Assembly (NCBI RefSeq): GCF_019649055.1
Contig: NW_026570459.1
Location: 62,001 to 126,000 of the forward strand
Reading direction: 5' to 3'
DNA length: 64,000 nt
Source of the DNA: Paramacrobiotus metropolitanus
Taxonomy: Eukaryota > Tardigrada > Eutardigrada > Parachela > Macrobiotidae
The translations under genes and the position numbers were made by a program. The notes beneath the pieces were generated by a model, which was given only the letters and a program-made list of their open reading frames with translations, was not told the origin of the DNA and ran no database searches. How positions within the stretch are numbered: position 1 is the first letter of the stretch; each line of letters opens with the position of its first letter. Below, one piece after another: positions 23,733 through 35,370 of this stretch.

Positions 23733-24524
23733 GTAACGTCTGCATTGAATGCCCCACGATAAACTTTCTATTGTCACATATATATACCTTTCCCATTTGT
23801 TCGACGAACCTCGTAAATCTCCCTGATGTTCACCGGGCAGCAAACGTCGAAAAAGTTCGTGTACCTCGCGCAAAATGCGCGCATCAGATCTGCGACCCAG
23901 AATTCGATACATGAAGTTTTAAGCTCACACTTACAAAAGCAAAGCGTAAAGGTTGATTCAACTTCATTAAAAAATAGTAATAAAACTTAATTATAAAAAC
24001 TGAAACTTAATTATAAAGCTTAATCAAAAATTAGCACGTTCCAGGGTTTTAAAAGCTCGGAACCGGTTTTGCGGCGTTAGCCATGTGAGACAGCTCAGAC
24101 AGAGAACAGAGAGAACACGGTTGCCGCGCTTCTGCTCACAATCAGTAAGCGGCTATAGGGACGGATATGCGGCGCTCATTCATCGTATGCGCTGTAAGCC
24201 GACAGCGGCTAACGGTCCGGAAGCTAATAAATTTTGTCGTCCATTTTACTTGTCCAACCATTGCAGAGGAGAGTCAGGAGAGGTGCTTGAACATTTAAAT
24301 TTTAACATTTGAGCCTTCTCTTATGCTTTGCTATCATTTTCGCAGAGAACTTGTTTCTTTATGAAAAGACATTTCTCCTCGCTGAGTCATGACAACCATT
24401 AATTAAAAGTTTCTGCCCAGCTTTCCCAGTTTGTATCTTCATGGTCAAGGATAAGTGAAAAAAAGTACGGAAAAAAAATCTCAAAACCATGATATTTTTG
24501 ACGGTACTTTATGTACGTCATGGG
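23733..24524. other. Nothing supported
   Basis: Intergenic sequence between the candidate exon and the hAT element. Confidence 0.3.
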
Positions 24525-25710
24525 TAGGGTTGTCAACGGTGGAATTTTTTACCGGTGCACCGGTGAAATTTCGAAAAATCGCGGTGAAATTTTAACAAAA
24601 TATTCATGGCGGCGGTGAAATTTTGAAGAAAAGTCACACCGCAATAAGTCGGTGCGGCAAAAATCTTTCACCGTTCTGCACCGGTGAAATTGCCGATTCA
24701 CCGGTGGCATCGCATTTGTGTCCAAAAGAGAAAAGAAAGCGAATGGGGATGCGCAAGTTTTAAATGAATGTGATTACGGATGTAATATTAACTCTCAATA
24801 TCTCTCAGACTCTCATACATGTCCGATGCAGTTAGCTGATAGACTTCTGCATGTAACAAGGATTAAAGGATTTGGCCCGGTACATAGCACCAAGTTCGTG
24901 TGCTTCCAGGGGAACTTTCGCTGTAGCGCGCTCCCAAACACCTTTTTGCATTGCTTTATGGTATTTTGTAGCCAGAAGAATTGTATACCTAGGTGAAAAA
25001 ACCGTTCGCGCGCGCAACATCCGGTTGCGAAGTTATGAGGATATCAAAATTCCAAAAAGTTTAAATGCATTCAGGTGTACCAAAAGTCTCATTATGGACC
25101 GATCCCTTTCAAATTTCAAATTTCCCTCATTATGGCCAAATCCCTTAAGGATGCGACGCAGTCTAATTGCATCAGTCACTTATAACAGCAGTAAGCTGTA
25201 AGCAATAGAGCAAAGCATTAGCGCTCTGGTTTTTCACATGAATTCTAAATTTTTTAAAAATGTCTTAGCGGTCGGGACTTACACTCGTTCAAGAGCTTCG
25301 TCGTGACCGAGCGGAAAGTGCAGAGCGACGGGCACTGTACGAAGACTCACATATGAGTGATCCCAGCGACTATATACGTTTTCTTCTATGTTGCTGTTTC
25401 TGTTGTTTACAATAAGCACTGTCATTAGCGTTCGTTGTTAGCAGTTAACAAGTCAGCGTGTGGCTGGCGAAAAGTAAAAAAAATGGTTCTATAATTAAAT
25501 TTTTCCGGTGCACACCGAATTGGTTGTGAACGATGCACACCGGCGCGGTACGGTCCGGTGCGGTGAAATGCACCGCGGTGGAATTTTCATGTCCGCACCG
25601 CACCGGCGGTGAAAATTTTGTAGATACACCGTTGTCGGTGGTTCGGTTTTACTTAAAAATTGCACCGTGACTTCACCGCACCGCACCAAATCGCACCATT
25701 AACAACCCTA
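24525..25710. mobile_element. hAT-type non-autonomous element with perfect 8-bp duplication
   Basis: The element begins TAGGGTTGTCAACGGTG and ends with the imperfect inverse (ccattaacaaccCTA). It is flanked by identical GTCATGGG (24517-24524 and 25711-25718). The outer ~180 bp on each side is filled with ACCGGTG/CACCGGT words, the subterminal arrays expected for transposase binding. No transposase remains. A TTAA element is nested at 24867-25144. Confidence 0.85.
24867..25144. mobile_element. TTAA-target foldback-family element nested in the hAT
   Basis: The left end AGGATTTGGCCCGGTACATA follows TTAA (24863-24866). The right end ggccaaatccc precedes TTAA (25145-25148). It is the left arm of the family seen complete at 29058-29747, with most of the right arm deleted. 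GGGATTT-type ends with TTAA favour Kolobok over piggyBac. Confidence 0.7.
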
Positions 25711-26131
25711 GTCATGGGCCCATCCGAACTCTATTTCACATACAAAAAAACGAGTTGTGAACGCAAGGACGTGGCAACCGCACTGGGGGTGTGATAAAAT
25801 TTTGTATAGCGTCAACTTTTTCTTGGCCTAAAAAGCAGCATTCCCGTATAAGTCCATTATGTAAAAAAACGGGCGACACCAACTTAGCTTGCAGCAGCCG
25901 GAGGGTACCATTTTCACGAAATTTGCGCCTAGCACAGCTGACCGATTACGATTCTGATGCTTTTGGTTTTTTAGTGCACGGGTTTGTTTGTGTTTGCTAT
26001 TCTGGGGCACAACAAAAATGTCTGTGGGGACACATTGGCCGGGAAATGCACGATTGCCGGTCTTTCTAGTATTCCTCGGTTTCTTAGTTTGTGTTAGGTT
26101 GCACAAATAGCAGGAGGTCGAACTGGGTATC

Positions 26132-27240
26132 ATGAGAGGAGTGTCAGGTAGCCGCACTATGGTACTGGACATTGTTGGAAAGGTCATTGTTTTTGGAGGA
26201 GATTTTCGTCAGGTATTCCCTGTTGTACGGCATGGATCGCGTACAAAAATCGTGGAAGAAAGTATAAAGCAAAGTCCTCTGTGGCCTGCTATTACTGTCA
26301 GACAGTTGACTATCAACATGCGAGCGGGTCCGGAGCAGCAAGTATTTAGCAAGTGGCTGCTTGAGTTAGGTAAACTTAAGCACGCGCACTGTTAGTACAC
26401 TGCTCATACAGTTTTAAAATTTTGCTGCTGTTTTCACAGGGGAAGGAAGGCTACAAACAATTCCGGAGACAGAAGGCGATATGATTCAAGTCCCCACTGA
26501 CTGTGTGTTTGAGGGTTCTCCTATGGATTTTAGTGAAGGAAATTTATGGCGAGACAATAGGCCCCAGCGATGTTGCGACCTTGGCCGATTGCGCGATTTT
26601 AGCTCCAAAAAACGATCACTGCGCCGAAATAAATGACTATGTCGTCAAGCACTTACTACCCGGGCGTGGACGTTCGTATTTTAGCATCGACTCTGTAAAG
26701 GCTGAGAACGATGATGATTATACAAATTACCCATTGGAATTTATACATAGTCTAACACCCGCTGGACTACCACCGCACGAACTTTTTTTAAAGCCCGGCG
26801 CAGTCGTTATGCTTCTTCGAAACTTTAACGGGAAAGCGGGTTTAGTGAGTGGGACCAGGATGGTTGTTCGGGTGATCCATGATAATCATTTGGATGTGGA
26901 AGTCCTAACAGGCGAATGCGCAGGACAGCGCGTTCTGTTGCCTCGCGTAGTTTTAACCACATCGGACCCAACAATGCCATTCAGCATCAAAAGGAAACAA
27001 TTTCCTGTTCGCGTTGCTTTTGCTATGACCATAAATAAGTCACAGGGACAGACGCTGAAGAGATTAGGGCTTTATTTGCCAGAACCGGTCTTTTCTCATG
27101 GTCAGCTTTATGTGGCTTTTTCTAGGGTTTCTTCATTTTCTGCGATAAAGGTTAAAGCTGTGCCAGGAATGATACGCGGGCGGTCTGGCGTGTATACACG
27201 AAATGTGGTGTTTCCTGAGATTTTGTATATAAATTCGTAA
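26132..27240 (+). pseudogene. Helitron helicase (Pif1-like), C-terminal half
   Basis: The frame reads VIVFGGDFRQVFPVVRHG (a Pif1 superfamily helicase motif), and later [27 protein letters not shown], and [19 protein letters not shown] with [11 protein letters not shown] (motifs V and VI). This block is diagnostic of the helicase half of Helitron Rep/Hel proteins. A 70-base GT-AG intron (26370-26439) interrupts it, and a frame change lies around 26520-26560. The Walker A part and the Rep nuclease domain were not found upstream. The Helitron 3' terminus lies 150 bp downstream at 27398. Confidence 0.85.
26370..26439 (+). other. Predicted spliceosomal intron inside the Helitron helicase
   Basis: Donor G^GTAAAC and acceptor tttttcacag-type tract. 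Joining 26369 to 26440 keeps the frame and produces the expected helicase continuation (LLELG then EGRLQTIPE), as in intronless relatives. Confidence 0.6.
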
Positions 27241-27373
27241 TGAGATTTATAGTGAAAGTTGCGTGCGTAGCAGTAGCAGTGCTATATAGATGCATCAGTT
27301 GTACAGTACAGAAGTACTGGTTTTGATGACTGCAACTTGCGCATTAAATCTACAATCATCTAAGGCAATCTTA

Positions 27374-27398
27374 GCGCAGTTTGCGCGGGGTCTACTAG
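27374..27398 (+). mobile_element. Helitron 3' terminus
   Basis: Perfect hairpin GCGCA-gtt-TGCGC (27374-27386) followed by GGGGTCTACTAG and then T. It shares the sub-hairpin sequence with the ends at 11600 and 38516 and closes the element holding the helicase. Confidence 0.8.
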
Positions 27399-29057
27399 TT
27401 TGTTAAAAAATGTTTAGCACAAACCGGTATATTGATACTGTCACTATCAACTACTGATTCCACTATGGTAACGAAACCCATCGCTTGTGACTGGCGAAAA
27501 CGCCCCCCTCGGATGTTTCTGTAGCGCTGTTTAAAAGCAATAATCTTTCGATCAGATCGGGAAAATGACCAGCGGCCAATGTATACGGTTACCATGCATA
27601 TGTGCGCATCCGGTTGCAAACATCACCGCGCATATGTGCATTTCGTGGCGGTGACCGACGCACAGACACCCCATTTTGCATTATCCTTGAACATAGAAGA
27701 CCTTCGCTACGCTTCGGTCGACAAGTGACACAACCTACGAAAGATTTAACGTACATATGCCGTACGAGTACCAGTGTTGATTTGCATTAATGAGGATATG
27801 ACAGCGCATGCTAAATGTTATCCGTTGTGCGGTAGCCTCAAGTGGCGCCCTCCTTAACTTGTCTTACCGCTCGTCTATAGTATATTTTTATAGAAATGCG
27901 TCAAATGCCTACATTGTGCTGTAAAGACAGTAAAGTGCTGGCTTGTCTTTAAATTGTACCAGTGTGTTGATGTACTGTTAGTTGTTACATTCCGAGTCAT
28001 TCCCGACGAATCAGTTGCCAGGCAGCGGAACCGTTGCCATACAACCAAGCAACTGCTGTTTTTGTCATACCTGTGGATTGGGTAAACGAACAGACAATTT
28101 AATTTTCAAACACGGCTATCGCAGCCCTTGTCCCGATCAGTACTTCTTGACTGCACGTTCAACGGTGCCCTGAAAGTACACCGCAATTAAAAACAGCGCT
28201 GAGCGAGCAATGGTATGCGATGGTATCCAAAGCTGTAATAATTACCAAACCACTGTTCAGGCACTGTGCGAAATGTGCATGAAGACTATTCAGTGTGTGA
28301 CGGTGTGAAGGATCCGCTCTGAAACTGACTGGAAAGCCTTCGGAGAAGAGAAGTTGAAAAACTCCAAATTTTCATGTTGACAGTTTTTATCCTTACAGTC
28401 GCACTTTGTGCGGAAGTATGACGGTCGTCTCCTGGCGGCACTTAATGACTGGCTATTTGCAGACGATTGCCGAGAGTGACCGCAACCCCGCTCTGCTTTT
28501 TAAACCGGAAATCCCGCGGTGTAAATAGCAGACTGGGGCTGCGCGTTGGGCAGTTAATATCACTTGCTGGGGGCTACTATGCCCGTGTTCCTCTCTTGTA
28601 TTTATTATGTCGGCGGTACAGTGATATGCCATGAATGGAAATAATGCGAGGCCTGAGAGTGGATGCTAGCTTTCCCGTTGATAACGACCCGTGGCGTCAC
28701 CAGGACTCCCGAGACGCAGTCCTACGGCTCCGCGAGGAAACGGAAATGCTCGCTCGTTGTATTTCCAAATAAAGTGATCACTTTATATGCGCAATTTACC
28801 TGGAAGCATGAGGGATTGCGTTGGGAAGGCAACTTGCCAACTGACGTTGCGCTCGACGCGCCCGGTAGGTGCGTGCGTCATGGGGTGGTGCTTAACAGCA
28901 TACTGTGCGGCTATTACGGCGAATTCTACAGCATCTGAATGTATTCATTTCACTCTTTTCTGGTTGTAGCGTATTTGAACGAATCTAACTTTACAGGTGC
29001 ATGTACAGGCGTGAAAGTATTGCTGTATATAAGCACCCTGCCGCCTTCTTCCTTTAA
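27399..29057. other. Intergenic with weak exon-like frames
   Basis: A pyrimidine-rich acceptor (ttttatccttacag, ~28398) precedes open frames to about 28527. A 91-codon frame at 28663-28938 contains LYAQFTWKHEGLRW, faintly Ig-like. None is strong enough to call as a gene. Confidence 0.3.
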
Positions 29058-29747
29058 TGGATTTGGTCCGGTACATAGCATCAAATTCGTGTACATCCGC
29101 GGGAACTTTCGCTGTCGCGCACTCCCAAATACTTTGTTGCATTGCTTTATGGTTTTTTTGTAGCCAAAATAATTGTATACGTAGGTGTGCAATCCGTTTG
29201 CTCGCGCAACATCCGGTTGCGAAGCTATGAGGTTACTGTACCAAAATTTTAAAAAGTTTAAAAATGCATTCCGCTGTACCAAAAGTCTCATTATGAACCG
29301 ATCTGTTTCGAATTTTGCACGTAAATGCGCATGACCGCAAAGATCGTTCTTACACCGATCCAATGTTCTAACATGTTTTTCGAATTTCAAAATGAATTGC
29401 AAAAATTTTAAAATTCGTTTTAAAATTCAAAGGAAATTGTGGAAGCCTGGATTTGTGTAAGAACGATCGTCATGGTCATATACATTTACGTGCAAAATTT
29501 GAAGGGGATCGGTCCATAATGAGACTTTTGGTATACCTGAATGCATTTAAACTTTTTGGAATTTTTTAACAGCCATAACTCCCGAACCGGATGTTGTGCG
29601 CGAAAACGGATTTCCCGCCTCTGTATACATATCATCTGGCTACATATCATCATGTCAAAAAAATTTAAAAAAGTGCTTGGAAATGCGCGAAAGCGAATAA
29701 CCCCGTCGATGTACACGAATTTGGTGCTATGTACCGGGTCAAATCCC
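29058..29747. mobile_element. TTAA-target foldback element (Kolobok-like), near complete
   Basis: Flanked by TTAA (29054-29057 and 29748-29751). The ends TGGATTTGGTCCGGTACATA and (inverted) GGGATTTGACCCGGTACATA continue as inverted arms of about 250-300 bp each. The arms include 'aaaagtctcattatgaaccg' and 'cccgaaccggatgttg' on both sides. The element is therefore mostly one large palindrome with a short centre. Family members: 24867, 36737, 40078 (half) and 46661. Confidence 0.8.
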
Positions 29748-30339
29748 TTAATGCCGCACTTTTGCCGATATCAGTATTCTGTATGCGCTGCATATTGTAA
29801 GCATCCGTCTGCGTTTGCGTATTTCGCTCATTGTCAGATTCTTTAGATTCTCGTACATAAAGCAAGCGCTATCAAGTTGCAATGAATTTTTGCCTGGTCG
29901 AAACGCCGGCAGAATTATTTTCAAGGACATGCAAAAATAGGTAGAAGTCTTTACCTAAAGTGATTCGTATCTGTGTAACGTGTACAGTAAAGGGTGTAAA
30001 AGTACAGTAAAGGGTCAAAACATTTCTTATATATTCGTTTCTGCCGGCCTTCTGAGCAGGCAGAAAGCGTACGATGATGACAGTTCTTATTGAAAATTGA
30101 CGTTCGACACATGTTGCCGGGGAACAGGGTTGCATTTGCACTTTGTTTGGTGGATCGTTTAAGCGAATGTTCTTCTATTTACTGTAGTCAGGCACCGACT
30201 ACCTGGCAGTTTCCTTTAACCGGGCCGCCGGCGGGGAACGGCAGCAAGCTGTAGGCTGTACTGGAGTCACCGCAGCTGCATACTTCACCGATTAATTTCG
30301 CTAAACGCCCTATGCTGTTCTGTAGGGTAGCTGATATTT
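29748..30339. other. Nothing supported
   Basis: AT-rich intergenic sequence; short frames without motif. Confidence 0.3.
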
Positions 30340-31397
30340 ATGCACCCTCAAAAATTGGATTAGCGCTGATTTTATCAGCCTAATGAGTGGCTGGAGATAC
30401 GTTTGTCATATAGTGGACGGCGCGCTAAAATTGATCAGATTGAGTGCTTGTAACCGACAGCAGTACAAACTTCCGGCTGTTTAACGTGCTTCATGTACAT
30501 ATGCCCACCTCTTTTTATGTATAATGCTTTAGTATTTTCGTTTTCCGATGAGCGGTTGGCGCTTTCCCTTACTTACATAACTGGGAAATATTCCATAAGC
30601 CGGATTCATGGATTTCAGCTGGAAGCCAGCCGCCGATGCTTGCGTCCTCGCGTCTGTTGGAACACACAGGCATCCGCTGCTGGCTACCGATTGCTGGGAT
30701 TAGCAGCGCTCCTGACGGCCAACAAGTGCGGATGTGAGAGTTCCTGTTGAGAAGGAATTGACGATGGGCGTTCTGCATATTTGCGTGGACTTGCCACTCG
30801 AATATGGGGATCGTTTCTCGTGAACTTTTTTCTCAAAACAGCACAGATGTCTTGTCTGCCTTCCCAACTGGGACCAGCTGGAAGAATTCAGGGCGCACTA
30901 GCTTAGGGGCCGCTGCACAACGCCGCTTACGAGCCCGCATCCGATTCCTCCAGGAGTCAGTTTCGAGGATCATCGGCGGTGGCGCGCAGCCACCGCTGTA
31001 CGGTACGACTTACGTTGCGTCGATCAACTTCCGCGGTACACTTTACTGTTACATTAATGCAGTACCGCCAGTAAATTCAAAGCTGCTAATAAAACTCATT
31101 TAAAAAGTAATTAGCGACGATACTTTGTCAAGTTAGCCGGCACATTCGCGGAGAACCATGTATGCCCACCGCCTCCCACTGCCGTGCGGCTCACCTACCT
31201 AGCCGGCGGCAGTCCGGTGGGAATAGTTCGTGCGCTTTCGGCGGAAGTGGAGAACATGATTCCTTCTTGTACACGCTGTGCACGGTATTTGATTTGCAGA
31301 TGATTATGATAAGCGCATTTCCCTTGTCAGTGTTGCTGCCGTGGTTTGTGCGCCATTCAACGGCTGTTTAATGTTTTAGTAAATACCGGCCCGGAAT
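30340..31397 (+). repeat. Direct-repeat block, copy 1 (interrupted by a hAT)
   Basis: Starts with the shared leader (gattagcgctgatttt...aattgatcagattgagtgc). It continues through an acceptor-like ggatttcag and a frame reading SWKPAADACVLASVG, and then a segment (31060-31397) homologous to 52680-52940. The same order of parts is seen at 51965-52942. A hAT element interrupts the block at 31398. Confidence 0.7.
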
Positions 31398-31817
31398 TAG
31401 TGGTGGGCCAGCCCGGCCCTGGGCCGCGGCCCGAACGGCCCGGGCCGATTTCGCCCCGGCCCTTTTGGGAAGGCTGCGCCGGGGCCGCGGCCCTCGGCCC
31501 GGGCCGTGGCCCGTCGTGGACGTTTAATATGAAAAAAGATGTAAAAAAAGAAAAAATTTCATTGGGGTTTACTGAAATTTAGTAGCTTTCGATGAGTTTT
31601 TTTTAATTTTCACAGCATGTTTCTAGGCGAAAATCCGTCTATTTTTCTTTTTCCGTTAAAATACCCGCTGTAGCCGCTTGAATAATGACATCAGGGAATG
31701 AAATATTACTGTACTGCAAGACGGCCCAGGCCGCGGCCCGGATCGGCCCGCGGCCTGGGCCGTGGGAACGACAGCCCGGCCCTCTTGCTCGGGCCGGGCC
31801 GGGCAGACCCAACACTA
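31398..31817. mobile_element. GC-rich hAT MITE with 8-bp duplication
   Basis: The ends TAGTGGTGGGCC and (inverted) TAGTGTTGGGTC are flanked by cccggaat (31390-31397) and ctcggaat (31818-31825), an 8-bp duplication with one change. Both subterminal regions are packed with GGCCCGG/CCGGGCC words. The paralogous block at 52935-52942 has a single ctcggaat, an empty site. No coding sequence. Confidence 0.85.
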
Positions 31818-31825
31818 CTCGGAAT

Positions 31826-33375
31826 TACTGTATATTAGTTACGTTGGTACTTGGTAGGTACACAGTAAAAGTTTTGAGTTTATTGAAAAGGGATGCATGA
31901 ACACGACAATGTTGTCGCATAATTCAGAGCAAAAGGTGGTAAAAAGATGGTACTAGCAGGCAACGGTGGTATAAAGGTGGTAATAAAGTGGTATTATAAA
32001 GTGGTTCACATAAATTTTTGAATTTCATATTATTACATCATAAAAGAAATGTTTTAAATGCATATATTGTATAACTCAAAAACTCTATCTTTTCTATATG
32101 GATATCACATATACAGTATGTGATTTTCTATGTGGATATCACGTATACAGTATGTGAATCGTACAGTATAAGCATATATAAATAATGTGTGACCTTTGTA
32201 TATACGTATGCAATGTATGCAACTATGCATGCAATATATGTAGACTGTGGTGTATATATAGCAGTATACAGGAATACTGTTCACAAAAGCAGTTGCCTGA
32301 AAATGAAAATTAATGGCAACGTTCGGGGGGTTTACTCGCATTTCTCCTAATTCTTCAGAAAACCATTATACAAGTAGTTATGCAGGCCAATGTCAAAACG
32401 CCGGCAGAGTTTTGTGCCGACCGAATTTTTGTGTGGTCAAAACGCCGGCCGAATTTCCTGCCGGCAGAATTTCCTGTGGTCAAAACGCCGGCCGAATTTC
32501 TTGTGGCCAAAACGCCGGCAGAATTTTTTCAACATTTTCAACTTTAGGCTAAAATAGTAAAAAATATTACCTGCCTCTGGGTACACCTGCCATGCGGTGT
32601 ATAAGAAAGATTTGGGCATTCTACACTTATAATTACACAAGTATCTTCATCGGCACGATTTTAGTGTTGCTTTGACAGCGTGCTTAAAGACTCGCGAAAG
32701 AAAATACAGAAACCGCGCAAAAGATAAAAAAGGTGACAAGGTGTAACAAGGTGATAACAAGATAAAACATAACAAGGTGTTACAGAAATAGATATTGCTG
32801 GTGGTAGCTTGCTGGTCGAAATCTACGGGATAGGAACTTTCGGAAGGAAAACAGGATGTAGCAAAAATCATCCGCAAGATTTTGACCAGTAATGTTGGGA
32901 GCGTTCTCAGAAGTTCTAACTCATCTCAGGTACGATTCAAAAGGGATCAGACTAGCTCACTACGGTTTTATTGCCGCAGTGTCATTGTTGAACGCCTTGG
33001 TTGTCTCTTTTGCACGTCCTTCGTGTTCTCTTCCGAGTTTTAATTCGGCCGGCGTTTCGGTCACAAGAAATTCGGCCGGCGTTTTGACCACCAGAAATTC
33101 TGCCGGCAGGAAATTCGGCCGGCGTTTTGCCAACACAACAATTCTGTCGGCAGGAAATTCTGCCGGCGTTTTGACATTGGCCGTTATGCATACAGACTGG
33201 TACATATACATAACAGACACAGGAAGGGCAATATCACAGAATCGATCCACGGCAGGCTGGGTGCTGCTATGATCAGCAGATGCACTTCCAAGGTCGAAAC
33301 AATTTGGCGGCGGGACTGTTGTTGCATTTGACTACAATATAAGTTGGTAGTGGCACTTATTAACACGAAGCGCTA
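31826..33375 (+). repeat. Paralogous block, copy 1 (with insertion)
   Basis: Once the 32385-33182 element is removed, this aligns in the same orientation with about 45880-46520. The match covers the 'gatgcatgaacacgacaatgttgtcgca' start, ggtggtaaaaagg words, and the tail 'gcggcgggactgttgttgcatt'. Confidence 0.75.
32385..33182. mobile_element. hAT-type element with 'aaaacgccggc' arrays
   Basis: The inverted ends GGCCAATGTCAAAACGCCGG are flanked by a perfect 8-bp duplication GTTATGCA (32377-32384 and 33183-33190). Each end has four or five copies of AAAACGCCGGCmGAATT words, in opposite orientation at the two ends. The paralog at 46331 is uninterrupted. No transposase. Confidence 0.85.
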
Positions 33376-33463
33376 AATGGATATACTTTCAGTAGGCGGC
33401 TCTCAGTACAAATTCGCTATCTTGACTGTTTCTGTTTTTAATCTGTACATTAAAACTACTTAC

Positions 33464-34894
33464 TTTGCCTCGTAGCAAATGACAACAAAGACCGAAGCAA
33501 AGGAGCAGAATTATAAACATAATACTAACAATTATATAGGGGGCAAAAGTAAGCGTGTTCCACCGTTCCCCTGTACTGCTGCCGTCACCAGACTGGACTT
33601 TGACGTTGTGGCTGAACATGGCGCTTACGTACCGCGCCAGATTTAACCATAATATACTATGTACGTAAAACGCATGTTTCATTCATAAAATATGCCAGCT
33701 CAATTGAAGAAATTTTAATTTGAAATTCAGTGCGCAAAGGACGAGTATGCTAATGCAGAATGACCTGTTCGCGCACTATCGGTAGGATAAGTTGATATAA
33801 AGGTGACAGAAGAACTGTTATTTATAACTGAACTTCCGGTCGGCTCCTTCGGTGGATAAGTAAAATGTATAAACAGAAACGTGCACCGAAATCCGGTCGA
33901 GTTGCTGGAACGCTGCTGGTTTGTCGTCCTCACTGCACCGTCGGCGTAGAATGGACGTATGCCGACTGGGTAAACCATTGACCTCGGCGGACATCCGTGC
34001 GCAACCAGCAGTCAACGCGCTGCCGCGGCGACCAGAGGCTTTCCTCCTCGCTCATGCTGATGGTCAGTGTCGTGGCGCAGAACGTTTCCGTAGCACCGGG
34101 CGCCGAAACGTGGAACGTGACGGTGCCGTTGCGCAGACCGGGGATGTGCCCGCCCAGCAGCGCCGTATAGGGCGCCGCAACGAAATGGCCGTTGTACTTC
34201 CAGATAAAATGCAATTGGGGTGCCGTCTGGCTGCAATCCACATTGCGCCCGGTGCACGTCATGGAGAAATGCTGCAGTGACGTGATGACGTCCCGCAGCG
34301 TCGGCACGAAGAAGTCGCTGGCGCGTGGCTCCGGCTGCAGGTAGAATTCGCGGAGGGCGGAAAGGTCACCGTTGTTCGTCTGGAAGCACTCCACCGTCCC
34401 GCCGGAATCGCGGCTGACGTTGTAGATGAACAGGTAGCTCGTGTTGAGGGCCGTCGTTTGCCCGTACTCGTGACCTTTGGTGGAGTGCGGAATTGCGTCG
34501 CCGTGGATGGTGGCGTTGTGGTGGCGCCAGACGATCCGCTGCGCCGCTTCGGGCGTGGCCACTTCGCAGAAGAACGCCTTCCACTCCCCCCACGGGACGG
34601 AAACTGTACCGGGCGGCGCTGGCTGTGTTGGTTGTACGGCGTCCTCCAAGTCAGATAGATCAATGATGTTATTCGTCATGCGGACTTCGGCCCGCCGCGC
34701 CATCTTTGCGGCTCGCAAACGCTGGACTGCAATGACGAAAAATTCAGTAGGTTTAAGGTTGAATGGTTGAACGTCCGCTCACATTCAGGGCAAGATCCCA
34801 ATCCGAAGCAGCAGACACTCACAATAACAACAATTCTCCAGAATACATAGTAATCTCTGTTCGGTGCACACACGGTAGGTTTTCCGGTGACCAT
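33464..34894 (-). CDS. Ig-domain type I membrane receptor, three exons modelled
   Basis: Exon 1, 34894-34783, ends at donor GAAT^GTGAGC and encodes a hydrophobic leader (VFWRIVVIVSVCCFGLG). The intron is 56 bases. Exon 2, 34726-33934, starts after ttgcag and encodes two Ig-like domains. The first has FFCEV, IVWRHHN and DSGGTVECF, the Cys, Trp and D-x-G-x-x-x-C pattern. The second has MTCTG, FIWKYNG and ETFCA. Four N-glycosylation sites are visible (NAT, NTS, NVS, NGT). A phase-2 donor CA^GTGAGG joins exactly to exon 3, 33611-33464, which holds SGDGSSTGERWNT, a transmembrane helix (IIVSIMFIILLLCFGLCCHLL) and donor GTAAGT. The cytoplasmic exon was not identified. The protein is likely a cell-surface adhesion or recognition receptor. 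Confidence 0.75.
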
Positions 34895-35370
34895 AACGGT
34901 AGGCTACCGTCAGGGTTTTCATCACCGTTAGAAGTTTGTGTGTTCGCTAAGCACAACGATAACGCTCGATACACAATTCGGCTCGGGCTCGGTCCGGTCT
35001 CAATAAATAAAAAATTGTGAAGTGAATTTGCAAGAGCGTGACCAACCGCTTGTGAGAGGTAGTTTGAGTAAACAGACGACTTCCGGTGTGTTAGTCCCTT
35101 ACAAAATAAATTGTTTCTGGATGTTATTTCTCTTTTATTGCTTGCTCAAAATATTTTATTAAATAGAGCGATGTTTTAAGTGCTTATTTCTTTTGACAAA
35201 ACGGTAATCCACTAATTCCACGGCTCACAAGAATCTACCGGAGATGCCCAACGATACCAACGCTTTCTATCGTTATCTACGATACGGTACAGGCAGAAAA
35301 ACGGTAAATTTGTGGTGAGTCACACCGTTATCGTCACCGGAAAACCTACCGTGTGTGCCCCGAACAGAGA
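34854..35370. mobile_element. TIR element overlapping the receptor's first exon
   Basis: Inverted ends TCTCTGTTCGGTGCACACAC (left) and TCTCTGTTCGGGGCACACAC (right) continue for nearly 50 bases (cggtaggttttccggtgac). No clear target duplication. The interior repeats accgtta/cggta words. The predicted receptor ATG at 34894 lies inside the left TIR. Confidence 0.75.

Noticed and set aside
31398-31817. GC-rich patch as a CpG island or promoter
   Set aside because: The GC-rich words are mirrored subterminal repeats of a hAT element with a target duplication.
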